Shown piece by piece: positions 8,565 through 16,802 of a DNA stretch of 64,000 nt. A program made the position numbers and the translations under genes. Each line of letters starts with the position of its first letter. The stretch's first letter is position 1. A model generated the notes under the pieces. It did not search any database. It had not been told where the DNA came from and was given only the letters and a program-made list of their open reading frames with translations. Where the stretch lies: NCBI RefSeq assembly GCF_032598785.1, contig NZ_CP102984.1; one strand, given 5' to 3'. Source of the stretch: Terrisporobacter petrolearius. GTDB taxonomy: Bacteria; Bacillota; Clostridia; Peptostreptococcales; Peptostreptococcaceae.

Positions 8565-9005
8565 ATGAAAAGAACTAATAAATCAGTGTGTTTAGTTATA
8601 ATTACACTATCGGTAATATTAGGAACATTGTGTGGAGGTGTTATAAAAGTTAATGCATTGGAAAATGAAATGACTTCATCGATATATGTTGATGACAGCT
8701 ATTGCCCTAAATGCCCTTATCCAAGAGGTGGAAGAGGTCTGCTAAAAGAAAGTGTAAATGAGTTAAAAGAAATGGGTAGCCTAACAGAAGATGATGTGAA
8801 AAATATTAATTCTTATATGACAAAAGATAGAGAGTCTAAAGAAGCAGAGATTAAAGAAAAAATTTACAAGACTCAATGTGAAAAAATAGATAAGATGGTA
8901 AGTGAAAAAGTTATTAGTAAGGATAAGGGAGAAAAATTGAAAGAAACTGTAAAAGAAAATACACAAAATATGAAAAGAAACATGAAAAGATTAAATAGTA
9001 AATAA
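8565..9005 (+). CDS. Small secreted hypothetical protein
   Basis: A 146-residue protein with a clear signal peptide (basic MKRTNK, hydrophobic core to about residue 26, likely cleavage near VNA-LE). The mature part has a CPKCPYPRGGRG motif near residues 47-58 and then a highly charged Lys/Glu helical region that could form a coiled coil. A CXXC pair and a further cysteine could bind a metal or form disulfides. I do not recognise the family. AAAGGAGG precedes ATG 8565. It is a single gene, ending in a weak hairpin. Confidence 0.7.
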   Translation: MKRTNKSVCLVIITLSVILGTLCGGVIKVNALENEMTSSIYVDDSYCPKCPYPRGGRGLLKESVNELKEMGSLTEDDVKNINSYMTKDRESKEAEIKEKIYKTQCEKIDKMVSEKVISKDKGEKLKETVKENTQNMKRNMKRLNSK

Positions 9006-9011
9006 CTAAGG

Positions 9012-9048
9012 TGGCCTGATATTAAAACTAATACCAGGCCATTAATTA
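9012..9048 (+). terminator. Probable terminator
   Basis: TGGCCTG (9012-9018) pairs with CAGGCCA (9035-9041), extended after one mismatch by a 5-bp A/T stem; the tail is only AT-rich. Confidence 0.55.
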
Positions 9049-9170
9049 TTATAGTGAAAAATACTTAAAAGCATATGATATTAGTATTTTTATATATAAA
9101 TATAAAAGACGAACTAATATGCATTTATTCTCATAAAATATTATAAAATATTTATTATGGGGGTGGGAAC

Positions 9171-10019
9171 ATGGGCAGAACTAAAAGGCAACAAAGTTCA
9201 AATGACAATGTGAAATATACTCTTGCTAATTTAAATTTGAGAGACGGGAAGTCCACAAAGGCTAATGTTATTACAGTAATACCAGCAGGATCCGAAGTTA
9301 ATGTTATGGACGCAGAAGAAGATTGGTATGAGGTAATTTATAATAATTTAAGAGGATTTGTATATAATGAGTACTTGTCAAAAACACAATATACTTGGAC
9401 TGATACTGAATTAAGATCTTATCCAGACTCAGCATCAAATCCAGTAACTGTTATTCCGGCAAAATCTAGAGTTCAAGTTATAGATGTGAATGGAGATTGG
9501 AGTAAGGTTATTTATGAGGATAAAGAAGGATATATATTCAATGTGTTTTTGAGCAATGATGGTATAAAGCCAGGTGAATATGACTTTACTTACTTTGATT
9601 TGGATATGGTTAAATTTGTGAATGATAACAATATTAAAAGTCCAACTATAAACTTAATTATTACAAATTTAAAGAATCGATTAACCTATGTATTTAGAAA
9701 AGATAAAAATAATCAATGGAAGTTGCTTTATGAATGGAGCTGTACTGTAGGTAAGCCTAGTACACCAACAATTACAGGAACATTTTATATAAATGGCAGA
9801 AAGCCTTACTTTGGATCAGATACTTATAGAGTAAAATATGCTACAAGAATAAAAGGAAGTTACTATTATCACTCTATTCTTTTCAATGCTGAAGGAACAA
9901 AAATAATAGATGCTACTTTAGGTGAAGCACTAAGTCATGGTTGTATTAGGTTAGCTGTGGAAAATGCACATTGGATATACGACAATATTTTAGACACAAC
10001 AACAGTAGTGATACATTAA
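9171..10019 (+). CDS. L,D-transpeptidase with two SH3-like domains, no signal peptide
   Basis: A 282-residue protein. Two bacterial SH3-type repeats (about 16-74 and 76-135, with LNLRDGKSTKANVI and ELRSYPDSASNPVTV openings) are followed by a YkuD catalytic domain (about 155-282) with the active-site SHGCIRL, Cys258 and His256. Such enzymes make 3-3 peptidoglycan cross-links or attach proteins outside the membrane. No signal peptide or membrane helix precedes the SH3 domains, and no in-frame upstream start is available: the upstream ATG at 9157 is in another frame. Export by an unknown route, or a role inside the forespore or mother cell, would explain this. GGGGGTGGG lies at 9159-9167. Confidence 0.88.
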   Translation: MGRTKRQQSSNDNVKYTLANLNLRDGKSTKANVITVIPAGSEVNVMDAEEDWYEVIYNNLRGFVYNEYLSKTQYTWTDTELRSYPDSASNPVTVIPAKSRVQVIDVNGDWSKVIYEDKEGYIFNVFLSNDGIKPGEYDFTYFDLDMVKFVNDNNIKSPTINLIITNLKNRLTYVFRKDKNNQWKLLYEWSCTVGKPSTPTITGTFYINGRKPYFGSDTYRVKYATRIKGSYYYHSILFNAEGTKIIDATLGEALSHGCIRLAVENAHWIYDNILDTTTVVIH

Positions 10020-10033
10020 TAGAAAGGAATATT

Positions 10034-10066
10034 AAAGGCAAGTAATTATAATCTTGTCTTTTTTTG
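10034..10066 (+). terminator. Rho-independent terminator
   Basis: A 9-bp stem (10034-10042 with 10053-10061, one G-T), 10-nt loop and T run after the transpeptidase gene. Confidence 0.8.
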
Positions 10067-10231
10067 TGCATAAAAAAAGAGCAGCTAAACTGCATCTATT
10101 TTGTTGACAACTATAGATAATTGGAATATACTAAAAGTTAGATTTTAAAAATAATAAATTACATACTGATTTGATTATATCATAAAAAACATAAAAAGTC
10201 AAGAATATTTCAAAAAAAGGAGATGGCAAAA

Positions 10232-10678
10232 TTGACAAAAAATATTATTTTAAGTTCTATACAAAATAAATCTATTGTTGTAGCAAAAAACGAACTCTTA
10301 AAAATCAATGATAAATCATCAGCCTATGGATTAATTTTAACGCCAGAAGATGTGGAAGAAATTATTAAATCAAGAGGTTACAGCTTAAAAAATTATGGAA
10401 GAATAGATTTGAATATGGATGTAACTAAAAAACTAATAAATAAAATATATACATCTCAATATACAGATAAAGACGATTATGTAGAAATAATTAATGATTT
10501 ACAAGATATTTTTTACTATTTAAAAAATGAGACATTAGATGAGATAAGTGATAATGAAATTATAGATATTATAGCTGAATTTTATGAAAAAACTAGTGGA
10601 AGAATTGACAATATACAAAATTTAACTGAAAAATTTGCATTAGAATATAAATTAGGAAGGGTAAGTGAGGATGAATAA
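10232..10678 (+). CDS. DUF6323-like protein, first of a coupled pair
   Basis: About 148 residues. The frame is open from ATG 10223, but that codon is only 2 nt from the AAGGAG at 10217-10222, so the TTG at 10232 is the better start. The motif order YGLILTPEDVEEIIKSRGY then GRIDLNMDVTKKLI and FYYLKNETLDEISDNEI matches my memory of the DUF6323 family; this is recall, not a search. The protein looks soluble and helical, with no catalytic signature. It overlaps the following gene, indicating translational coupling. Its function is unknown. Confidence 0.6.
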   Translation: MTKNIILSSIQNKSIVVAKNELLKINDKSSAYGLILTPEDVEEIIKSRGYSLKNYGRIDLNMDVTKKLINKIYTSQYTDKDDYVEIINDLQDIFYYLKNETLDEISDNEIIDIIAEFYEKTSGRIDNIQNLTEKFALEYKLGRVSEDE

Positions 10679-12056
10679 TTTAAAATTTATTAGTAAAGAC
10701 TTTAACTCTAGTAATCTTTCAAAATATCAATATACTATTTCTCTTATAAATGAATGCGTAAGGTGCGACATACTGCCTAAATTTTTTTTATATAATGTAC
10801 AAACTAAAATAGGAGAAATATTGAAAGATATAATATTGAGATATACAAAAGGGGAAAGCAGCTCAGTTACAGTGGAAAAAGCAGAAAAACTTATAATTGG
10901 AATATGGTATACAATAGATGCATATATGAATACTTTGGAAAATACTAATCTAGCTATAAATATTTTAAAGAATGAAGAAGTTTCGTATATTTATGAAAAA
11001 GGAAAAATAACATTAAAAGAAGACTTCGAACATACTAAAAACTTATATGAAAAAACATTGAAAAATCAAATTTACACTGATCTAAGAGCTTATAAAGATA
11101 CTTTGTATGGAATTTCTGATTTTTTTAAGTATTATAATTTAGAATTTGAACCAGATGAAAGTGTGGCAGACATAGATTATCCTTTAGCATTTGACGACTG
11201 GAATGTGGCAGGACTTTACTATATAAAAAATTATTTATGGAATCTATATTTGGAAAATGAAATCTGCAACAAATTCAATAATGGTGATATTCATAAAATA
11301 CTAAAATCTTATGGAGATACTTATAAAATAGATTATAAAGATTTACTTATAAATATTTTTGAAATGACAATTAATAATAAGGTTTTTTCCGTACTTTGCA
11401 ATAATAACTCCTTGGAAATAAGTAAAAATGATTATGAAAAATTAAACAATAGATTAAAAATTTCAAATAAAAATGAAGTGAAAACTTTGGTTAGTTTATC
11501 AATAGATAAAATAATTAAAGATTATAATATTGGAGAATATGAGAAAGTATACTTGAAAAAATATGAAGATAATCTTATAAATCTTACAATAGATGCATTA
11601 AAAAGAGATAATTTAATAAATCTTTTAGTTATAACAGATGAAATTAAAAATAATGAAAGTCAGTTAATTATTGATGAAGAAAGTAGATTAGATGATGAGT
11701 CTTTTAGAGAAATAATTGAAGAAATTTTGGAAAATGATAATATTTATGAAAAGATAAATATAATAAATAAGAAAATAAATTCAATAAAAGATTATATAGA
11801 TATGTTAAAAAGTAATTGTATATTTGATAATGAATATTTGTTATTATTCATGTCTTTAACCAATTTAGAACTAAGTATCTTAGGGAAATTTATATTTTAT
11901 GGAGAATACAGAATGGAAAAGTTAGATATAATAAAAACCCTTTCAAAAAAATTAGACACAAATTATGAATGGGAAGAGTTGTACGTAGAATATTTAAAAT
12001 CCTTAAGTAAAAATAAATTAATAAAAATAGAAAATTTAATAAATGGAAAGTTGTAA
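10665..12056 (+). CDS. DUF6179-like protein, second of a coupled pair
   Basis: About 463 residues, starting at GTG 10665 or ATG 10671, either of which lies inside the 3' end of the previous gene. AGGAAGG at 10654-10660 suits both. The sequence is acidic and almost wholly helical, with a SDFFKYYNLEF and DYPLAFDDWN stretch that I associate with DUF6179 proteins. No membrane segment, nucleotide-binding loop or nuclease motif is visible. The constant pairing with the gene before it suggests the products form a complex. Roles in sporulation have not been ruled in or out by anything in the sequence. Confidence 0.6.
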   Translation: MRMNNLKFISKDFNSSNLSKYQYTISLINECVRCDILPKFFLYNVQTKIGEILKDIILRYTKGESSSVTVEKAEKLIIGIWYTIDAYMNTLENTNLAINILKNEEVSYIYEKGKITLKEDFEHTKNLYEKTLKNQIYTDLRAYKDTLYGISDFFKYYNLEFEPDESVADIDYPLAFDDWNVAGLYYIKNYLWNLYLENEICNKFNNGDIHKILKSYGDTYKIDYKDLLINIFEMTINNKVFSVLCNNNSLEISKNDYEKLNNRLKISNKNEVKTLVSLSIDKIIKDYNIGEYEKVYLKKYEDNLINLTIDALKRDNLINLLVITDEIKNNESQLIIDEESRLDDESFREIIEEILENDNIYEKINIINKKINSIKDYIDMLKSNCIFDNEYLLLFMSLTNLELSILGKFIFYGEYRMEKLDIIKTLSKKLDTNYEWEELYVEYLKSLSKNKLIKIENLINGKL

Positions 12057-12152
12057 GGCAAATAAGATAGATATATAATGTTTAATAAGGGACAAATTAA
12101 CAGTAATCTTTAGAATAGTTTATATTAAATAAGGTATAAAAGGAGATAGCAA

Positions 12153-12743
12153 ATGATTTATTTAGGGGAGAAAGAGGAAAAAGGAAAAGACACATCTAAT
12201 ATTGTAATGGAAAAATTATTAAAATCTAGAACAATATTTATCTCAGGAGAGATAAACCAAGAATTAGCAGAAAAAGTAGCTACTCAATTATTAATATTAC
12301 AAGAAATGAGTGATGAACCTATAAAAATATTCATAAATAGCCAAGGTGGACATGTGGAAGCTGGAGATACTATTCATGATATGATCAAATTTGTTAAACC
12401 AAAGGTTATAGTTATAGGTACAGGATGGGTAGCTAGTGCTGGAATAACAATATATCTTGCTGCTGACAAAGAAAACAGATATTCTCTACCAAATACAAGA
12501 TATATGATACATCAACCCCTTGGTCAATGCAGAGGGCAAGCAACAGATCTTCATATAGAAGCTTTAGAAATTGCTAGAGTTCGTGAAAGAATAAATAAAA
12601 TAATAAGTAATGCTACAAATCAACCATTAGAAAAAGTTGAAAATGACACAGATAGAAACTATTGGTTAAATTGTGAAGAAGCAGTGGAGTATGGAATAGT
12701 TAACAAAGTAATAAGTAGTTATCATGAAATACCCACAGTATAA
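12153..12743 (+). CDS. clpP: ClpP-family serine protease subunit (ClpP2-like)
   Basis: A 196-residue protein of normal ClpP length with the full catalytic triad: Ser95 in VASAG, His120 in YMIHQPLG and the aspartate of NDTDRN near 165. The surrounding GEINQELA, INSQGG and EEAVEYGIVNKVI segments are typical. ClpP forms tetradecameric chambers fed by AAA+ unfoldases. No clpX or tig is adjacent, the GWVAS serine loop differs from the canonical GQAAS and the identity looks low, so this is probably a second, divergent ClpP rather than the housekeeping one. AAGGAG precedes ATG 12153, and the gene is followed by a terminator. Confidence 0.88.
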   Translation: MIYLGEKEEKGKDTSNIVMEKLLKSRTIFISGEINQELAEKVATQLLILQEMSDEPIKIFINSQGGHVEAGDTIHDMIKFVKPKVIVIGTGWVASAGITIYLAADKENRYSLPNTRYMIHQPLGQCRGQATDLHIEALEIARVRERINKIISNATNQPLEKVENDTDRNYWLNCEEAVEYGIVNKVISSYHEIPTV

Positions 12744-12750
12744 GAAAGAG

Positions 12751-12774
12751 GAGAGCCCTAGGAGGCTCTCTTTT
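12751..12774 (+). terminator. Rho-independent terminator
   Basis: GAGAGCC (12751-12757) pairs with GGCTCTC (12764-12770), 6-nt loop, TTTT tail. Confidence 0.85.
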
Positions 12775-12807
12775 GTGAACAATAATTTGAATTATAACAA
12801 AAACAAG

Positions 12808-12842
12808 TTTAGGCCTAAATAAAGAAAATTAATTGCCGTATT
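12808..12842 (+). promoter_or_regulatory. Sigma-D (sigma-28) like promoter with 12-bp palindrome
   Basis: TAAA at 12816-12819, a 15-nt spacer and GCCGTATT at 12835-12842 closely match the flagellar sigma-28 pattern TAAA-N15-GCCGATAA. The -35 box lies inside the perfect palindrome TTTAGGCCTAAA at 12808-12819. The start codon of the hydrolase gene is 40 bp downstream. Confidence 0.6.
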
Positions 12843-12881
12843 ATATAAATTATAAAAACAAATTATAAATTGGAGTAAGAT

Positions 12882-13661
12882 ATGAGTGAAATTAATCAAA
12901 TAGCTTTAAGTAGACTGCTACAGGCAATGAGTACTAGTGCAAGTCTAAATAGTAATAATAGTTCATCAAGTAATTCATCATATGACTTTGTTTCGGTCTT
13001 ATCAAATAGTTTACTAAATTCTAATAATTTAGGAGGGTCTTGTACTTCTTGTAATGGGGCAGGAAATTTATTAGGTAATATTTGTAATTTAAATAATAAT
13101 AATTTATATTCTAATGACTTAAATGCACTTACTACACTTCTTGGAAGTATGAATTCTGATAGAATAAATGTAAACGTAAATTATGTAAAACCTGAAGATC
13201 TTAAGTCAAGTAATGCTAATACAATAGCAAATATAGAAATATCAGTTGGTGATAGTAAAAAGACTGAAAATGTTAGTAATTCAACTAGCAAAAGCAAAAT
13301 GGACAAAGCCGTAGACTTGCTAAAAGAACAAGTAGGAAAAAAATATGTGTGGGGAGCAACAGGGCCAAACAATTTTGATTGTTCCGGGTTAACACAATAT
13401 ATTTACAAAAAAGCTTTGGGTAAAAATATACCAAGGGTTTCATATGAACAAAGTGAATATGGAAAATCTGTTAAGAAAAAAGATTTACAAGTAGGAGATT
13501 TAATATTCTTCGATACAATGGGAAAAGGAAGAGTAAGTCATGTAGGTATGTATATAGGCAACAATGAATTTATACATGCATCTAACCCAAGAGATGGTGT
13601 GAAAAAATCAACTCTAACTGGATATTATGAAAAAAAATACATATGTGCAAGAAGACCATAA
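12882..13661 (+). CDS. NlpC/P60 (C40) peptidoglycan hydrolase with Asn/Ser-rich N-terminus
   Basis: A 259-residue protein. The C-terminal NlpC/P60 domain (about 140-259) has catalytic Cys167 in FDCSG, His220 in SHVGMYIG and His232 in FIHAS, so it should cut D-Glu-diaminopimelate bonds in stem peptides. The first 110 residues are rich in Asn and Ser, start MSEINQIALSRLLQAM and contain no signal peptide. A sigma-D-like promoter 40 bp upstream ties the gene to the motility regulon, so export through the flagellar apparatus, as for FlgJ-type enzymes, is a reasonable inference. The ATG is preceded only by the weak box GGAG at 12872. Confidence 0.88.
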   Translation: MSEINQIALSRLLQAMSTSASLNSNNSSSSNSSYDFVSVLSNSLLNSNNLGGSCTSCNGAGNLLGNICNLNNNNLYSNDLNALTTLLGSMNSDRINVNVNYVKPEDLKSSNANTIANIEISVGDSKKTENVSNSTSKSKMDKAVDLLKEQVGKKYVWGATGPNNFDCSGLTQYIYKKALGKNIPRVSYEQSEYGKSVKKKDLQVGDLIFFDTMGKGRVSHVGMYIGNNEFIHASNPRDGVKKSTLTGYYEKKYICARRP

Positions 13662-13690
13662 TTTAAATTGAATAAAACATAAGGAATAAG

Positions 13691-13750
13691 AGAAAACTTT
13701 TATAGGATGATATAAACATACTATGAAGGTTTTCTTTTTGTTTTAAAATA
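13691..13750 (+). terminator. Rho-independent terminator
   Basis: A 15-bp stem (13691-13705 with 13731-13745, two G-T wobbles), 25-nt loop and T run after the NlpC/P60 gene. Confidence 0.75.
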
Positions 13751-13788
13751 TATTTAAAAATAAAAAAATTGATAATCAAAACAAAATG

Positions 13789-13817
13789 TTGACATTACAT
13801 TAGTCAAATAATATAAT
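13789..13817 (+). promoter_or_regulatory. Consensus sigma-A promoter of first degV gene
   Basis: TTGACA at 13789-13794, a 17-bp spacer and TATAAT at 13812-13817: a perfect consensus promoter, 60 bp before the start codon. Such a strong promoter would be expected to be repressed. Confidence 0.9.
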
Positions 13818-13828
13818 TAAATTAGTTA

Positions 13829-13844
13829 TCGGTCGGATGACCGA
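13829..13844. promoter_or_regulatory. Candidate repressor operator (TCGGTC-N4-GACCGA)
   Basis: An inverted repeat TCGGTC GGAT GACCGA begins about 5 bp after the predicted transcription start of the degV promoter. It is the most GC-rich short stretch of its surroundings. Position and symmetry fit a TetR-type repressor site; no TetR gene lies nearby. Confidence 0.55.
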
Positions 13845-13876
13845 CTTGTTAAATAGTATAATTTAAGGAGTAAATT

Positions 13877-14713
13877 ATGAATAAAATAAAGATAATAACA
13901 GATAGCTCTTGTGATTTAAATAAGGATATAATTGAAAAATATAATATAAAAGTTGTACCGCTAAATGTTTCTTTTGGAGAAGATGTATACATAGATGGAG
14001 AATTGGATAATAAAGAATTTTATGAAAGAATGAGAAATTCAAAGGAACTTCCTAAAACTTCATGTCCATCACCAGAAAAATTTATGCAAAGTTACCAAGG
14101 TGATGAAGATGTGATAGTACTTACAATAGCATCCGCATTATCAGGTACTTACTCAGCGGCCCTTCTTGCAAAGAATATGGTATTAGAGGAAAATCCTAAT
14201 AAAAAAATAGCTGTATTAGATACAGAAGCAGGATCCATAGGACATGGACAATTTGTAGTAAAAGCCGCTAAATTAATGGATGAAGGAAAGAATTTTGATG
14301 AAATAGTAGATACGATTGAAAAATTAAAGAAAGATAAATTCTTCTATGGTTCATTAGAGACTTTAGAAAATGCTATCAAAGGTGGAAGAGTAAATCCCCT
14401 TGCAGGAAAACTTATAAATGCTTTAAATATGAAAGTAATAATAAAAGTTAGTGAGGGTGTTGTAAAACCAGTAGATTCAGCTAGAGGATGCAATAATTCT
14501 ATTAAAAAAGTTGTAGGAAAAACCAGCGATATTATTAGTAATGGAAAATATACATCACTAGCCATAGCTCATGCAAACTGTTTAGAAAAAGCTGAAAAAG
14601 CTAAGGAAATGATATTAAAAAATCATAGTTTTGAAGAGATTATTATAACTGAAATTGGTTCAGTTATGGGAACTTATACATCAGAAGGCGCTATATTAGT
14701 AAGTGTATTATAA
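13877..14713 (+). CDS. DegV-family fatty-acid-binding protein (copy 1)
   Basis: A 278-residue DegV protein with the family signatures ITDSSCDLN at the start, TSCPSPEKFM, LTIASALSGTYSAA and LETLENAIKGGRV. DegV/FakB proteins bind one fatty acid and present it to the kinase FakA to make acyl-phosphate for phospholipid synthesis. AAGGAG precedes the ATG. It is monocistronic behind a perfect consensus promoter with a palindromic operator candidate, so expression probably responds to a lipid-linked repressor. A second DegV gene lies at 22541, and the two may differ in acyl-chain preference. No fakA-type gene is in the window. Confidence 0.92.
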   Translation: MNKIKIITDSSCDLNKDIIEKYNIKVVPLNVSFGEDVYIDGELDNKEFYERMRNSKELPKTSCPSPEKFMQSYQGDEDVIVLTIASALSGTYSAALLAKNMVLEENPNKKIAVLDTEAGSIGHGQFVVKAAKLMDEGKNFDEIVDTIEKLKKDKFFYGSLETLENAIKGGRVNPLAGKLINALNMKVIIKVSEGVVKPVDSARGCNNSIKKVVGKTSDIISNGKYTSLAIAHANCLEKAEKAKEMILKNHSFEEIIITEIGSVMGTYTSEGAILVSVL

Positions 14714-14726
14714 AAATAAATTTGAT

Positions 14727-14762
14727 AGCTATCCATAATAATTATTATGAGATAGCTTTTTT
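14727..14762 (+). terminator. Rho-independent terminator
   Basis: AGCTATC (14727-14733) pairs with GATAGCT (14751-14757); a further 7-bp inner stem follows one bulged A; then a T run. Confidence 0.85.
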
Positions 14763-14973
14763 GCATGTTAGGAAATTATAATTTTTTTCATATTGTATAA
14801 TGCTAATTGATATTGATGATTTTAAAAAGTTAATGATAAATTTGGACATAAGGTTGGAGATATAGTTCTTCAATAAGTTTCATCATGTATGAAAAAAAAT
14901 TTAAGAGAAAAAGATAACATATATTTGGAGTATAATATAAGTGAATAGATAAAATTATTAAGGGGGTAAATAA

Positions 14974-16668
14974 ATGTCTAAAAAGGTTTTGATAGTAGGT
15001 GGAGTAGCAGGTGGGGCATCTGCTGCAGCAAGGCTTAGAAGGCTAAATGAAGATTTTGAAATTATTATGTTTGAAAAGGGAGAATACATATCATTTGCCA
15101 ACTGCGGTCTTCCATACTACATAGGGGATAGCATAAAAAATAGAGGTTTTCTTCTTGTTCAAACTGTAGAAGGAATGAAAGAAAGATTTAAACTAGACGT
15201 AAGAAACTTAAGTGAAGTAATAGAAATAGATAAAAACAATAAAAAAGTTAAGGTAAAAAATCATGAAAGTGGAGAAGTATACGAAGAAACCTACGACAAG
15301 TTAATACTTTCACCAGGAGCCATGCCTAAAATACCTGATATAGAGGGAATAAAATCTTGTAAAAATTTATTTACTCTTAGAAATATTGCAGATACAGATA
15401 AAATTAGAAATTATGTTGATATAAATAAACCGCGAAAAGCTCTTGTAATAGGTGGAGGATTTATAGGCTTAGAAATGGTTGAAAATTTACATGAAAGAGG
15501 AGTAGAAGTAACATTGGTTCACTCAAGAGACCAGGTTATGAAACCTGTTGACTACGAAATGGCAAGTGTACTTCATACTCATTTAATAGAAAAAGGTGTA
15601 AAATTAATATTAAATGATAAACCTGAAAAGATTGAAGATAAGGGTAGCAGGGTTGTTTTAAAAAGTGGAAAAGAAATAGAAACGAATATGATTATTCTTT
15701 CCATAGGAGTAACACCTGAAAGTAAGATAGCAAAAGAAGCTGGAATTGAAGTAAATGAAAAAGGAGCTATTGTAGTAAATAGTAAAATGAGAACTTCAAG
15801 TGAAGATATTTATGCTGTGGGAGATGCCATACAAGTTATAGATTTTGTAAATAAAAAACCTACTATGATTCCTTTAGCATGGCCTGCAAATAGACAAGGT
15901 AGATTAGTAGCAGATATATTATCAGGAAAAGACGTAGAATATAAAGGAACTTTAGGTTCCCTAGTAGCAAAAGTATTTGATTTAACTGTTGCAGCCACAG
16001 GAAATAATGAAAAAACCCTTAGAGATTTGGACATACCTTATGAAGCAATTCATATTCACCCAGCATCTCATGCAGGATATTATCCAGGTGCAACACAAAT
16101 TTCATTTAAAATGTTGTTTGATCCAATTACAGGGAAAATATTAGGCGCCCAAGGTGTTGGAAAAGGCGGTATAGACAAACGTATCGATTTAATAGCAAAC
16201 TCTATAAAAGCAGGATTTACAGTATATGATTTGCAAGACACAGAAGTTTGTTATGCGCCACCTTACAATTCTGCAAAGGATCCTGTAAACATGTTAGGAT
16301 ATTGTGGTGCTAATATTATGGAAAATATAGTTGAAAATACACAGTGGTATGAAGTTGAAGATCTAGTAAAAAATGAAGAATACATACTTGATGTAAGAGA
16401 AGAATATGAAGTGTCAAATGGATCTATAAAAAATGTTGTAAATATACCACTAGGACAATTAAGAGATAGATTAAATGAAATACCTAAAGACAAAAAAATA
16501 CATGTATGTTGTCAAGTTGGCTTAAGAGGATATATTGCATGTACTATATTAAATCAATATGGATATAATACTTCAAATATAGATGGTGGATATAAAACTT
16601 ATAGCAGTATAAAAAATGCAGAAAAATTAATAAAAGCTCAAGATGAAAATGTAGAAGTAATTTTATAA
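14974..16668 (+). CDS. CoA-disulfide reductase fused to rhodanese (CoADR-Rhd)
   Basis: A 564-residue flavoprotein. It has an N-terminal FAD site (IVGGVAGGASAAAR), the single active cysteine C44 in NCGLPYYIG, an NAD(P)H site near 158-170 (VIGGGFIGLE), the second FAD motif YAVGDA and a dimerisation domain. A C-terminal rhodanese domain (about 460-564) has the loop CQVGLRG with C513. This architecture is known for CoA-disulfide or CoA-persulfide reductases that keep CoA reduced or handle polysulfide. AGGGGG precedes ATG. It is a single gene bounded by terminators and sits just upstream of a Fe-S/redox operon. Confidence 0.92.
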   Translation: MSKKVLIVGGVAGGASAAARLRRLNEDFEIIMFEKGEYISFANCGLPYYIGDSIKNRGFLLVQTVEGMKERFKLDVRNLSEVIEIDKNNKKVKVKNHESGEVYEETYDKLILSPGAMPKIPDIEGIKSCKNLFTLRNIADTDKIRNYVDINKPRKALVIGGGFIGLEMVENLHERGVEVTLVHSRDQVMKPVDYEMASVLHTHLIEKGVKLILNDKPEKIEDKGSRVVLKSGKEIETNMIILSIGVTPESKIAKEAGIEVNEKGAIVVNSKMRTSSEDIYAVGDAIQVIDFVNKKPTMIPLAWPANRQGRLVADILSGKDVEYKGTLGSLVAKVFDLTVAATGNNEKTLRDLDIPYEAIHIHPASHAGYYPGATQISFKMLFDPITGKILGAQGVGKGGIDKRIDLIANSIKAGFTVYDLQDTEVCYAPPYNSAKDPVNMLGYCGANIMENIVENTQWYEVEDLVKNEEYILDVREEYEVSNGSIKNVVNIPLGQLRDRLNEIPKDKKIHVCCQVGLRGYIACTILNQYGYNTSNIDGGYKTYSSIKNAEKLIKAQDENVEVIL

Positions 16669-16676
16669 TTATAAAG

Positions 16677-16710
16677 AATAGAGGATAATAAATATCTTCT
16701 ATTTTTTTTA
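16677..16710 (+). terminator. Rho-independent terminator
   Basis: An 11-bp stem (16677-16687 with 16693-16703, one G-T), 5-nt loop and long T run. Confidence 0.88.
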
Positions 16711-16732
16711 TGAAAAAAATAGTTATTGGCAT

Positions 16733-16780
16733 TTGACAATAACTATAAATAGTGCTAGTATCTAATTAGCATATGCTAAT
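16733..16780 (+). promoter_or_regulatory. Promoter with 16-bp perfect palindrome before the mrp operon
   Basis: TTGACA at 16733-16738 with a -10-like TAGTAT at 16756-16761 (17-bp spacer). The perfect palindrome ATTAGCATATGCTAAT occupies 16765-16780 and would overlap the transcription start. Repression by the Fur-family or DUF134 protein encoded in the same operon is plausible. Confidence 0.6.
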
Positions 16781-16802
16781 AATAAATGTAGGAGATGAAA
16801 GT

